Positions 40,401 to 55,400 of a stretch of DNA of 64,000 nucleotides are shown here, in pieces. Source of the DNA: Liolophura sinensis (lineage: Eukaryota > Mollusca > Polyplacophora > Chitonida > Chitonidae); assembly GCF_032854445.1 (NCBI RefSeq), contig NC_088303.1, positions 30,919,265 to 30,983,264 on the forward strand, in the 5' to 3' direction. Under the pieces are notes generated by a model, which did not search any database, was not told the origin of the DNA, and was given only the letters and a program-made list of their open reading frames with translations. The position numbers were made by a program, and so were the translations under genes. Numbering within the stretch: the stretch's first letter is position 1; each line of letters begins with the position of its first letter.

Positions 40401-43400
40401 GCCTACGTATAAGTGAAATATTCTTGAGTACGGTGTAAAACACCAATCAGATAAATAAACACACCATTTATCACGGAGCATGTTCAGGGAAACTGTACAC
40501 TACATCGAGTGAAACAATCGCGGGTAACAATAGCCCCAGTATGAAACTTTGGTTTAACTCGCCTGAAAATGATGTGATGAAAGAATGAATGAATGATTAT
40601 GGCTTAACCCCACATCGGCAATATCTCAGCCATATCGTGGCGACGTAATGTGACGAGGGAATCAAGAAAATAACGGTCCGCTGCCGAGTTTATCAATTTA
40701 TCAGCTGGACTGTGAGTGAGGAAATGCTTTGTAATCTGTGGGTACTGCCGAATACACAATCACAAACCCTAGCTGGCATACATGTATACTCAGAGCAGCC
40801 ACATCCACACAAGCGGACTACACATCCTAAAAATAGATAAATTTCGACGAATTTACTTATTAAAGAGGCCTTTAAGTTTCGGGGTCTGTAAACTCGCCGC
40901 CAGAATTATACTAATATTACTAAGCAGGGCATAGAATGACATGCGACTTGTATGTAGAGGCTCTATTATCCGGGAATTTTCGAGTCTACGCCGAGTTCGG
41001 TAGAAAATGAAGGCTATTATTAAAAATAAGATTATGGGTCTGCAGCCTGCGGCTGACAAACCTTGGATTCTTGCAAAGGGCGGCTTAACAGTGTGAGGTG
41101 TAGCTACCGGAGGGACTCCATCTTTATTCTTGACATTCTAGACCGTTTGCACGGAGTTTATTGCATTAGCCGATACAGTGCTGCCCTATGGGAATCTATA
41201 AGGATACCATGTATATGATAGTTCAGTGGGGGCTAAACCCTTCACCAGGAAGTGAACTTATATGGCTGTTGTAAACGAACGGACAAGTTTATGCGTTATA
41301 ATATATAGGTTGATCGGACATAGGCTGAAATACATGCAGCCTGGTGCTGTATCCGTGTTTGCGACCTCGTGTTCTCAAAATGGCCTCCTAACATGAGCTG
41401 ATCTTTACCATTTCCCAAGAAAGCTGCTGACGTGGCCATGAGGCAAAATCATTGATTTGGCCATTCGTGGAGTTACCCATGTACTGCTTATTTTGTCACA
41501 ATGAACTCTATTCCTATATTAACGGAGAGGATTAGCTGGGGAGCCACAAAGCTGCCTTTTCGGTACACCCGAACCTAAAGACTGACCTACTTTTCTTACC
41601 GGAAAATATCAGCATCTTGTCTCATATTAAATGACTTCAAAACGAATTGCAGGCAAATCGATCGATTACCGCATTCATGGGAAAGTCTCATTGATTAACT
41701 CGTAATACTCTAAACTGCAAAGAAACCAATGGTAAAAACCGCTAACGTTCGAAAACCCACGAGTCTTCAGTAGAAACATATGTAATGGTAGTATTATGAT
41801 GATATGATGTATTATATGATAGAACCGCCCCACTCATATATAAGGTATATTGTGAAGCCTGTTTGTTTCCTGTTGTGTCCCTTTCACGGTCTTTTTATTT
41901 TCACAATAAAGGCCTATGTGGTACGTCTCAAACTCTTTGAGCGTTATACCTATTGAAAACAACCAGTTTACGAAACTAGATAAACGTGACAGATAGAACA
42001 AGATAATCGAGTGTTTTAGATATCATTGGAATGATTATATTGAGATTATGTACCTTTGGAGTAAGCATATAAATGTAAGAATACATGCACTGCCTTGTTT
42101 CTGTATGTTCAAATCCTGAGGCTTGGACGATACCCCAACATTATCTAACAGAGTCGTATTCTTTGGCATTATATGAAGCCTCCTCTTCGCACATCACACA
42201 CAGTTACCACTAGCCGTTCTAGAGGGAAATGGTTCGCTTACTTCAATATTGCACATTTCCATTTATAACCCTTATACTGTATCAAGCACACACAGAGAGG
42301 TAAAAACTCAGGTCAGCTTTGTTTCAGTTTCAATTTAATTCAGTTAAATTTCAACTTTTTGGACCTGGAATACATTTTCCTACTAAATGCTTAATGTTTA
42401 AGGAGAGTCCTCGGTAGAAACATGTGTAATGTGAAAATATTATGAGGATATGATATATGATAATATAAATTTGACAATATCAAAAGATTAACTTACTTTA
42501 TAGCATCAAGCGTGGATATTGATCGGCCGTCATATTCCTACCGATGATTGGTTATACGGTGGATTATGAGAATAACTTGCTCTGCAAACAATGACTTTTC
42601 AGCACAATAGGCTTTATGCATTATTTGCATTTTGGCACGTAATGAATTTCTCTTTCGAGGCAGCAGAAGAGCTCTTTTATTTCGTCCATCTGGGCGATGC
42701 TGTATCAGATGATGTAGACATAATAGCCCTTCGGATGTGACCCATATCATGTCTGCCGGCGTCACTCTCACAGGAAAAGTATTCACCTCCTGCTTTTCAT
42801 CGTATCGAAAGTAACAGCACAAAATAGGTGTTGTTTGGTTTTTAAAGAATCGTTATAGGATGATAGTATTAGTCAAGGACATCCAAAGTAGGTTGCTCTT
42901 TATGATATCGCGCAGGGTAGAAAAGGTCCCATCTGTAACTAGTAGGTAAAGAAATGTCTACCTTAGCCTTGACCTAAAAGGTAGACATATGTAAAATTAA
43001 AACGGGTAAGGCTGTGATAAGGCCTTAACTGAAAAAAACACTGAGAAAAAGGAGTGTTTCAGAGGTTGTGTGGCGATCAAGTTCCAAGAATCACGTTGTC
43101 ATCCTTGCTTTTCGTTTAACCCGCTCTGCTGTAGCCTATTCTCTTTTTTATGTCATGTAGTTACCAAACTATAGCTCGTCACCTCGGCTTGAATTAAACC
43201 GCCTACGATAGCTCTGGGTATATGAAGGAAACAGAGTTACTGACTGATTTATATGGACACAGCCTCGTGCCAGTAGTTCCAATAAATCGTAATTTACCCG
43301 GGGTAATGTCATCTGGGCGATGTAGACGGATAAGCTACCCCTGGTCGCAATTTCAGCATTGTGCTGAATGCTCAATCATTCGTTATGTTTCAGGCTTGAT

Positions 43401-46400
43401 TGTGTTTGAGGGCAAAGCTCTACACGTGTGGGCTTCGATCTACCGTCATGGCCTCCGAAAGACAGGTAGTTCCGAAGTTTGATGTCTTTTCCAAGTGACA
43501 GACTAATTAAGAGTTTACGTCCTCGCGGGCTGCGCATCCAATTTAAATGACAAACAGCTAATGGATGGTCCTATTTTCAGTAGTAGAAGTTGGCGTCTTC
43601 TCGCTTCAGGAAGTTATACGTTGGAACCGATGGCGGGTTCTTCCGATGTTCGCCAACTAGTTAGCTTCAACTTTCGGCCGAGCAAATGATAGCTTTCTGG
43701 GCTCTCCAGGTAGTGTCGCGGTTTGGAAAGTTCCACTTACCGTCATAAAGTGAAGAGTAATAAACAGTTAATGCATCTAGACGGAAAGCGTGCCGCACCA
43801 CGCCTCATGCATCTACGCATCTACTTATTAACACTTTGGATTAAGTCATTGTGGCGAGAAAAGTTCATTTAGATTTACACCATAGAATTACTACAAAAAA
43901 CTCATAAACAGCTTTTCATGCAAACTCACTCGTTCTTCGCTTGATGTCCTCTCTTCTGTTTCTGCTCTTCTCCAGAAATTTTGAAGACGTTATTCGACAA
44001 AGTCAGACTAACGCCTCTTTTCATTATAATTCCCCTTCACTTCATCTCCCATTTGTCTTTCGTGTAACATGGTTGAACATGATCATCAGCATGATTTTTA
44101 AATTTTACCTCATTCTTTTCTATTCTACAGGTGTAAAACCTATCGCTTTTGCTGATGTGGAACAAGAATCTAATGGGCCCCATGTCGTCTTCCTTCCCTC
44201 TGAGACCATTAGTAAGATTTTCATGCCGGGTCATCTGTATTGATATCGATGAATAGACTGATATAACCAAAACCCAGCGTGAAAATAGCGAAAAACGCAA
44301 CCACTTGCTTGATACAGTACCAGTCATCATGGCCGCAAGCTACAGCAACGGTAATGGTTCTATCCTGTTGAACGACACGGGCATTGAAGACGAGAGTGTA
44401 TCAGCACTCTTTGCATTCCATAACTGGTATAATTTCTATCATGGATATCTCGCTTGTGTTGTTTGCGTCTTTGGCGTTGTGGCAAATATCTTTAACATCA
44501 TCGTTCTGACTCGCAAAAACATGCAGTCCCCGACGAATGTGCTGTTAACCGGACTGGCCGTTTCTGACGGACTGACGATGGCAGCTTACTTCCCTTTTGC
44601 CTTGTACTTTTATGTGATGGAAGGGAAAAGAACCATTCACTCTGCCAGATTTCTTCTCTTCTATGCTATATTCAGTGTACTTGTCCACTCCGTGTCAATC
44701 TGGTTGACCGTGACCCTAGCATTGTTCAGGTATATTTTTATTCGTTACCCACGACGAGGGGTGATTTTATGCAGTATTCATCGTGCTAAACTAGCAATTG
44801 TTATTGTGTCATTTGCTGTGATCGTTGTTTGCCTTCCGACCTGTCTCATGTACGAAGTCACACCCATGACAGAGAACTCAGATCAATGGGTTATTTCGAT
44901 CAAGAGAAACGGCACGCTGGACAACATAATAGAGAAAACAAACTTCTGGTCCCAAGCTGTTCTAATCAAATTAGTGCCGTGTTTTATGCTAACCGTTCTA
45001 AGCATAATGCTCGTGAAAACGATGAAGGACGCTGAAAAAAGGCGCAAAAAGCTGCTTCAGAAAAGTCACAAGACTGACGATGACTCAACACGGGAAAGGA
45101 AGACCAACAGAACAACGAGGATGCTCCTGGCAGTTGTCATCTTGTTCCTCTTGACAGAGACCCCACAGGGTGTGCTTCACATCCTCAGTGGTACCATCGA
45201 GGGCTTCTTCGATACGGTCTACTACCCTTTGGGAGATTTACTGGACATTTTGGCTCTCATAAATAATGGAATCAATTTTATCCTGTATTGTACTATGAGT
45301 AAGCAGTTTAGGGACACCTTTTTGGTAATATTCTTCAAAGCTACTCGCGTCGGTGGACACCATCTTGTCTCCACGCACATGAGCACCAGAGAGTCCGATT
45401 TATAGCCAAGTATCCTTGCAGTGTTGTAGCTAGCCTATCAGGTATTATGTGACTCAAACATATGTAAAGTGTATATATACAAATGCTGATATGGAATGTA
45501 TCTCAACTGCGGAATGTTTGGTAGTGAAGTATAAACAGAGAACATACAAAGATAGGCTGTGAAAGAAATGATGCAGGTAATTTATTTAGAATAGAACATG
45601 CCCTACTGGCTGTTATCTTGTATTTCAGAAGAGAGCGCAGTTAGACGTTGTTAGTATGGCTGGATTTCGGACTGTGTTGGTTTCCAATAACGTGTGGTTC
45701 CTGAATATTTACGGTGGTAATAGGAATAAACATGAAAGTCTGGTGGCTAATTACCAGAAATTTTTAACGGTAGTTTGATCTCCACACATCGTTCAGCCAT
45801 ACCCTATAATGGATATCTTTTTGTATAGTATTTATATCATGTCATTTAGTCGTCCTCAAATAGAAAACGGATGCTAAAGTGGAGACAGCTGCTCTCTCCG
45901 TTTGTTTTTTTATAGCAGGATTCGTTTTTCGACGTAAATAGACAAAACTGGACATTTTAATCTCACTCCCACGGATTTAGATTTTATAAGAGTGTGTAAC
46001 CGCCTCCTCTTTACTATTATTCTGAGGAGCCTTCCTCCCCCCCACCCCACCTGCATTACCAATGAACATAAAACCCATTCCAGAAATATAAATGAGGCCA
46101 TTTTAATCCTGATAAATATGGAATGGTCGAATGCATGACGTCATCACACCAAGCGAATTAACAATACAGAACTTGCAGTAGTGTGAACTTCAGTTCAATA
46201 CCTGAAGAAAAACATGGAATGATTCTGTAGCAGAAGGTGGTTAAAATGTACACACGTTCTAATTGCATAGACACAGGTCAGAAAGACACTTAACTATAGA
46301 TCAACCTGAACCCTCATTTTGTTTTTGTTTTTTCAAAACTTATCCGCCAGATTGAGATGAACGCAGGGAAATGCAAGGACATGTCATTCATATTTAAATT

Positions 46401-49400
46401 ATGTACAAATTGATTTTGTAATTTGAATCTGTAAAACTTTGCGTGTGCACGATGATGTTAGCAGCAAACATGAGATAGAAACTCGTTATTTTATTCAACA
46501 TTGCTTAGTTTACATCGGTTTGATTCTACCCCCTCGTATCCAATTAACAAATGTGTGTTATCAGTAAGCGTGTTTGTATCTTCCAGTGTGACTTATTGAA
46601 AACAGTCTCCCGTGCCTGGCATTGTTAATCACAGCATTCCTTGTGCTGTGTGCCTTGTGTTAACGACTTACACTTTTAGAGCAGATTTAGATGTTTCATG
46701 TTTAACAAATCTGCAAAAAGGGCTGTCAAAAAGGGCTGTGACAGAAGCTGGTGTATTCAAAAATATCAAATTAATTCTTGTAGCGCAAAAACCCATGGTC
46801 ACCATTTAAAGACAGAAAAAGTTATTTTGAGCAGAAAAAAAAATTCGATTTTTCCCTCGCTGCTTTTAAGTATATTATGGGTCGCAAATGTAATAAATTT
46901 TCATATAAATAAGCTATAATATATCCATTTGTTAGTTGTTGTATCTGGAAAAGTTCCGGTTGTGATAATAAATCGTTACTCTCTAATGTAGTAAGTTCTT
47001 CTTCTCTTAGTTCCACTTTGCTTTGTTTTTATTTCTGCACTTCTTCAGTCAATTGTATTTTCACACAACACTGAAATATATTTTTCCGGTGGAGGAAAAC
47101 TACGAAAACCTTAAATCAGACAGCTTACTTTGCAAAGTTTATAGCAAATCTGTGCGTGTATCATCCCACTCAGCCTGATATGGTAGGGATGCACCAAGTA
47201 GTTTCAAAGGTCACGAGCTGGCTCTTTACACAGACAGATTCTTGAGGTTTGCTCAAAGTTAGCTATCTTCGACACATACGTCATTTACATGTAGTGGGAG
47301 CTGGAATTTTATATATTCATAATAATTTCTGAAATTGCATCATCACTGAAAAAGTATAAAGAGTGTTGTCAAGACAATAATAAAGTCCCCAACACATGAT
47401 TTCGTGTGTTGGCACCAATGTTTCGATTTATCAACATTTGCCTTCTGCCAACAATTCTTTTCACACACACACTAGGAATAGTTCAGCAAGTAACAGAGAG
47501 CATCACATTCTTTGCGTTTTCTAAAGACAGCCGAACTACAGACGGAGAAAACATAAAAACTACATAAAGTTTAGATGAAAGAGCGTGAAGAATTAGTTGT
47601 AAATATGATCTTCGTTATTTTTTTCGTTTCGCTAACAAATGTGTTCAACCATGATATTAATCATATTTATATTTTTCATATATTTATAAATATTATCTTA
47701 AATCAGATTAACTGCATGTATCTGGATATAAATAAAAAACAAATTTACACTCAAATAAATTGATTAGATCTGCAGCACATCCTTATTTAGAACATTATTA
47801 TGCAAAGACGATATGTATGAATAGATGATCGCAAATATCCACCATATAAAAATATTTTCAAATACCCTTTTCTCCTGAAGGGAAACAAATTGAAACAAAT
47901 GTTAAAGACCATATTTCCAAATAAGTTTTCACGCTCTGCCGTCTGATTCTGGCATCATTTTTATGTTTTCTTCTCATTCAAACCCGAAATATGACAGAAG
48001 ATTAATGATTCTTGTCAATCTAGTTTAGAGAAACATTGACGTAAACTATGTGTATCAGCCATGTATTGGTTTTGTGCTTAACATCACATTCAAGACTTTT
48101 TCACTGATATAACGTGTGTCAAGATTACATGTGTAGTAAACCACACCTCTTCAACAGGTATCTGGGGACCTCAGTTGGCCGAGGGAGTATGCGTCAATGA
48201 CCCAGAAGCCACCCATCAATGCGATTGCTATGAGTTGAAGTCCAGCTCATGCTGACTTCCTCTCTGGCGGTACGTGGGAAGATCTCTTCGTAGGTTCCCT
48301 TGGGCTCTTACCGGTTTCCTCCCACCATAATGCTGGCCGCCGTTGTATAAGTGGTATATTCTTGAGTACGGCCTAAAACACCAATCAAATAAATAAATAA
48401 TAAATAAATAAATCACCGGCAATCTGTACAAACCTCCTGATTCAAGGCCGCAACCAAGGGCGGGATTTGGATTCAAACAAGAGATGTAAGCTAGACATAT
48501 GTGTATTGAAGGAAGTCGGCAGTCTTGTAGGCATTATGACTGCAGTCATCCGTGCAATAATGTAACCGGATTCTCAGATATGTTCTGTATATACGTACAT
48601 GTATGGTGTTAAAGGGAGAGAAAATATGAAAATGAAGATAGTATCGGTTAAAAGGTCATAAAAACACTATTTGAAAACACATGCTTTTTATGATTCCTGC
48701 ACTGAGTTAAATGCAAAGAAATGTTTACATGGTAAAGTGTTCTTCGCGGGCCACAATCTGCACAATGTCATTAATGACGCACACACCTTTCTCACCATCT
48801 TTAAAATAAAGTCTGAATACAATTCTTCCAAACTTTACTCGTGCAATGTTGGTCTGAGGGCCAAAAAGCGAATCTGACTTTCAGTACCTGTTTTAGTGCC
48901 AAAGAAAATCGATGTGACGTCGCTCATCACTTGCGTTATTAGTATAATCTACAACACCTACAGTAAGAACCAAACATTTCACTGCAAGTAATGTTTAATT
49001 CATTTCTCTGTTATGATTACTTTTAAGTTATAACTGGACACTAAGCTATGTTATCTCTTTTCACAGGCTTACTCGTCTGAAGCCCACAAAAAGCTAACGT
49101 GTTGAATATTTATTTCCTAGCTAAACGATTCATTGCGCGGGCGAAATTTGCTCTTTGATATACTTCTAATTTATACACATGTTTATTCTTCTGTGTGACT
49201 GGAAAATAGAATTTAATATTTTGGAGGAATCTTCCAAGAAATGGGGAACACAATGAGGACTTTTCCCACTTAAAGTTAGTAGAGCCTAAGGTGTGAAATA
49301 TATCGTTCATTACTGACTTTATAACGGCGATTTGTTTATTTATTTGATTGATGTTTTACACCGTACTCAAGGGTATTCACTTATACGACGGTGACTAGAA

Positions 49401-52400
49401 TTTATAGTGGGAGAAAACCGGGCAGAGCCCGGAGGAAATCCACGACCATCCGCAGGTTGGTGACAGAACTTCCCACGTACCAAACGAGAGAGGGCCGCCA
49501 TGAGCTGGATTTGAACTCACAGCGACAACGGCGATTTGTGTGCGGTTGGTAACACAGTACTCAGGTATTACAAGGGAAGAATCCAGTTTGGACCAGAGTT
49601 GCCAGTGCGTGCGGAAATGGTACTTGTGTCTCATTACAGTGATTGTACACATTTCCAATTACTGGGCCATGACTAATCTAAGGCTGTCCATAGGTCAAAC
49701 GATGACTTCAAAACAACAATCAAATAAATGTCCAGAAGTTCTCATTAGGCTTTCTTCATTACTAAAATGGCTGGAAACATTTCGACCTATTTCAACAGGA
49801 GAAAAGGACAACACGAACTAATCATCCCCCTAGAGGGCATGGAAAACTGTATGCAAAAAATGTGTATTATTGTTTTAAGGCTTGAAAATGTATTTATTTA
49901 TCTATTTGATTTGTGTTTTACGCCGTTCTCAAGAATATTTCACTTATACGACGGCGGCCAGCATTATGGTTGACGGAAACCGGACATAGCCCAAAGGAAA
50001 CCCACGACCATTCGCAGGTTGCCGCCAAACCTTCTCACTTACGGCCGAAGAGGAAGCCAGCATGAGCTGGACTTGAACTCACAGCGACCGCATTGGTGGA
50101 CTTGAGAATGTAAGGTGGGATTTTTGGCCCATAGTTTGATATATTGATTTTTCATTATATAATGCTTTTCCTTACTGTGTATAACATCAGATTATCGGCA
50201 TCATACATTGAGTTGTATATACATGTAACAACACAGAGATTTCGCAGAACTGCAGTTTGGGGAAGAAAAATAGATTCATGTCATTATACCAAATATTGCC
50301 ACCTTTTAATGGAGTCTGAAAACTTTTATCTGCACTTTTATCTGATAATGAAAGAATCTTAAAAACTTGGTGCCTATACATGTACATATATATAGATACT
50401 GTTTTCCGCGCACATTCTAATTGCAATTACTTCATTATTTTCTTCCTCATCTTTTAAAAAACACCCATGAAACTGGCCGCCATCGAATTAGTGAACAGTT
50501 CTTGACTACGGCGTTAAAACAACAATCGAATAAATACAGAAATCTCCTTACACTTAAGGCAATCATCTTTAAATCTCGAGCTCCTAGAATTTAACATAGA
50601 ATGTTCCGAGTCCCTTTTCTGAACATTTAATGTGATGTGTAATTCACAGACTCTCTGTGTGTATGTAGCTCACCAAGCACAGTCTGCAGCCTGTTAGCTC
50701 GGCCTTAGCTTAAGTACCGCTACCATCTTGTGGGAAAAGACCTGTAATTCTTGTAATCCTAACATCTTTCCCCTGTCTAACCACGGTAGTTACAATCCAT
50801 TTAGACTAAGACACCATTGTGGAAAATGACCCTGTTTGTTACAGTGCTAGCAAATCAATGGTATAAATCCTATACTGTGGTAGAAGGTCGGGATATTCAA
50901 AGTGTACCGAAGCTATAGCCCTATTTCCTTTGTCGGTCAATGCCCGTTAATTGCATCTTTTACTTTACGAATCTGTTTACCTATTTCGGAAAAAGATTAA
51001 AAATTGACATCTTTCTTATCCTCTGACACATAAATGCTAAAATACATGTACATGTATGGTGAAAGTCGATGTTGTACCGAACTATCTGATAATCGAAACA
51101 CCAAAACACTTAACGTACAACAAACAGACTGGGGAAAACACACCACACCCTACCATACGACTATGCTTAAGCTTATTAGTGGATAAATCTGATCATAGGT
51201 CTTTAATGGCAAGACTGACAATTAAGCCTAGTCGATTTTAGTCGCGTGTTCGAATCCAGCTCCCGCTGGGTTGATGGGGAGGTCACCTTATCAAGTGTTT
51301 CGCATACCTGATGTGGTAGTTTTCCCCCAAATAAAGCAAATGAACACAAGACATACCGTGAGCGTTACTTGAAGCATAAAGAAACTAATAATGCTATAAA
51401 AAACTTATATTTCTACCTGCAGACGTAACAAGGAAACCGAGAACTAAAAGAAACAAAGAAACAGGAAGAAACTGTCTCACAGACAAGAAAATGAGATGGG
51501 CACAATAAGGTTTACAGGCTGTGTAAGATATCTTAAAGTTGATAAACTGTTGCCAATTTCAAAATCCCGCTATAGGTTGTGATTTCCACGTAATTTTATT
51601 CATTTTTCATCCCCATGGTTATCTTTTTTGTCCAATAATCAGGTAATCTGTCTTGTTTTCACAAAGTGAAGCTCATTTTGACCATTTAGTTTGGTCATTT
51701 ATGCAGTTTTTCTTGGAACTCAAGTCTTCACAAACGCTTTACGATCACATAAAAGTCAACATAAAAATGACCCACGATGTGGTTAATAAGCCCTCCCGTA
51801 ATCTGATAGGGGCGTGTAACTGGATTTGCAATTTACTGTCCTTCTCATCATCAATCACTGCCAACAGCACACACTCGGATTCTGACAACTCCGTCGAGAT
51901 TGAATCGGTTTGAGAGACAGTAGAAGAACACGTATCCCACCTTAAGTTGGGACTGGGTGCAAAACATAGACTGATTGACCCAGCTCTTCCTGATTACAGC
52001 ATTACATGGCAAAGATAGATTACGAAACCTGGAACACTGATTTGTGTGGATTGGCGATCTGCTACACAGGGAGTTTTAACTTGTTCTTTTTATTTATGGT
52101 TTATGCATTTCGCGTCTCTTACCTTTATACCGTGACAGACATGATTAGAGATTTTAAGGCATTAGGCCCCGGGCTCCCTTCCAAGCTGTATGTGAAGAAG
52201 AGGAAACCGTTGATGCCTTGATCAGAGAGGCCGGCTTCTGGGGTTCGACATTATGAAAAGTATAAATTTACTTGGAAGGACGCCCACAACTATGGCAAGA
52301 AATTCTGTATTTGTAAAATTCAAAATTTTGAATTGAAGCTCTGTGTTTTATTATGAGGTACATGGGAATCTTACACAAATTGTGTAATATTATCTCTACT

Positions 52401-55400
52401 ACCATTTGTAGCCTTTTTTCTTTTATAAATTTTTCCACATTATTATCGGGATGGAAAAGGGAAGAAATGGTATTCCATCTATTAGAAGTTTTATAATTCT
52501 ATAACTGTAAAGAGCATTTTCGAATAAAAAAATATGGTTGAGACCACGTGAAGCGCCAGGTATCACACAGATTCAAACAGTACGAAATTTTCTCAATTCT
52601 GAGTGACATGGTATAATGAAAAAATCATTACACTTCATATGGTCCACAAAGCCCTCTTTAAAACGCATACATGTAAATCCATAAAGTTAAGAGAGAGAAA
52701 AGCTTTAGCATGTGCCTTAATGGGGAAAAAATCTTTCTTTTCTGAATATTTTGGGCTGATGGCCTACGATAAATTTTTATTCAAAAGTATGCGATGGATG
52801 TCTTTATTCTTATAGTCATATACTGGAACACAGCGATCGATCAATAACTTCTGCTTCTCCAAGTTTGCTGGATTTCTTGATTTTACATTATGCACCCAGT
52901 GTTGCCTGTTGTACAATGGGCATAATATTAAGCACTACTATCCTAAGATACCATACACATGCATTTTGTTAGGCTCTATTGATTGGTTAGAGGAGCTGTT
53001 CTACAAAATGGACCCATTAAATATATTTTAGTCTGCACTTCTGTGTCCTCTTGAAACCGAATGCCGGTTCAGAAGAAACTGACCCTTAGTTTTTTTCCAT
53101 CAGTCTATTCACACTGATCCGTCCATTAACGGGATAATTGACAAGGTACCACAAAGAAATTTTTACCGAACACGATTTATCCATATAAACGGATAATAGC
53201 ATGCATCTTTACCTCTGAACTCACCCTTAACTAGCTAAATAAAGAATAAATAAATTTATACATAAAAGCTACCAATACTTTCCACCCTAAAGGTAAACTA
53301 TTAAGAAGCGATTTTAAAAGGCATTTCTCTAACTTGTGTGATTTCAAGGCTATTCACCTCAGAGATTTTCTGTTTTTAAAATGTGCTTTGTGACTTCACA
53401 TCCAAAAGGGTGTAGATCGCCTGGTGGCTGCTTACTCACTTTTTTCCTGGCCTGTTGGTTAAAGCGTACGCCTCGAAGTCTGGGGACATTGCAATTAAAC
53501 CGGGGAGGGTCATACCAAAAATATTGAAAATGTCAATTGTTGCTCCCTAGCTTGGCTTTACACAAAGGGAGGTTAGAGTAGGCAAACAGGACTGGTTGGC
53601 CAAGTGTCAGTATAACGAGGCTGGGTTTGGTGTCATGTCTGGTGTCTTGGGCATGATACTTCAGTTTCGGCAGCACTTTGGCGGCATGGATTCGTTCTTT
53701 CTGAAGAACACACGGTACATGACTAACCCTACTAGACCCTCGTTGTTATATGCAAGAAACATTACTAAGGACGACATAAAACCAAATATTTGACTCGTTT
53801 TACGTGCTTTGGGATCAACATTTTACGATCACAATTTAGGTGGAATAATCATCTTGAACAATTTTTGTGACGCTTTCCTGTTACGACAGAGTTTGGCCGT
53901 GTGAAAAAATCACCGATTAAATTCCACATAAATTTCGCTAGTGCCTTGCTGTAACTGTATTCTGACGCATAAAAGACAATCATATAAATAAATAAATAAC
54001 TATATTTTCACTGGGTCGAGTACTTTTCGTTGTTTGCAATTTACTACATCATTTTTCATGTATGCAAAAAAAAAACAAATCATATGCAATCTCTACAAAA
54101 TAATAAATTTCACAACATGTCTATTGGATGACGATAGAAAGAGAAATTCCGCTGATATGTTATTTGTCACAGTTTTCTTTTTGTAAGTAGGCTATGCCCA
54201 TTATATAGGTACATAGGTCACTGTCGTTGTTACTGTATTGCCTGTTACCCAAAACACAGGCGATACCGACAGAGCTCTAATCCTGTGCGTCTGACCGCTT
54301 TGCTTTCGTCGTTAACATTCATTAGCGTTAGACGGCCAAAAGCCTTTATCTGTTCATAGAATACGTGTCATCGTTTTTTTTTTTTTCTTTTTTGCAACAA
54401 CTATTTATGATAGCACGACATGGAAAGGTTTGATAGGATAGCATCCAATTACAAAAGCAGGGGAGTTCGCCTGTTCCATAAATTTCTTGAAGATGGAGAA
54501 TTGTCAGAAAATTGCAATTATGCTCCATGGTAAAAAGTATGGAGAGATGGGATTAGAAATCACAGGGCAATGCTTTTGTCTTATCGGCGATTTTGGCCGA
54601 CGCGTATCCATTCTAATTGGTCTATATTAAAGGCGTGCCATCGCATCAAACAGCTTGATACCTTGTTAGTATCAAAATGAAAAACGAATGAAGCTCTTAC
54701 ATCTTCTGGCGGTAGCACAAATTATTGATTCCTGTCGACTAATTTTTCATCTCAGCAAGATGTTCTGAGTAATGAAGAGAACAGATGCGGTTGTCCACGA
54801 CCAAATGCCTCGGACATTGGCAGGTTTCCAGAGACTAACACTACCCAATTATCCACGATACATTTGTATCTGTTCGGTATGGTTCGGAAAAACCCTAAGG
54901 CCAAATGTCACAGCATAACAATGTAATATAATAATTATGTTAAAGTTTGGCTATTTGCAGGAATCTTGTGGGTTTTACTTATAATTACGCACGGATTCTA
55001 TACTATTCATGACATTTTGTAGCAAAATGTAGAATTTCTTACTTGCATTGATTTTTTTGCACTGCCGAGTTTCTTGAACAAAAAAAACAGGTATATATAT
55101 ATACAAATGTATCAGGTTTTATTGGACTTACAAATTTCACTGTAATTTTGCTGCAATGAACAATATCTTTTCAACGAATATTTCCACTGCCCTGTTTCCT
55201 TTACAAGAACAAGTATATTTCCACGTTTTATTGGACTTTCTGGACTATTTCAGCAAAAGATGGAGCATTTTGTTGTCCCATTTCCGTAGTACATTTTCTG
55301 TTATTGTGTGTTTTTCATACATCATTATATAGTACAACATGAAACCCACGATAGAGTCGTCGTTTTCTTGTCACGCGTGGATTTATTTTGTGCCGTTTTC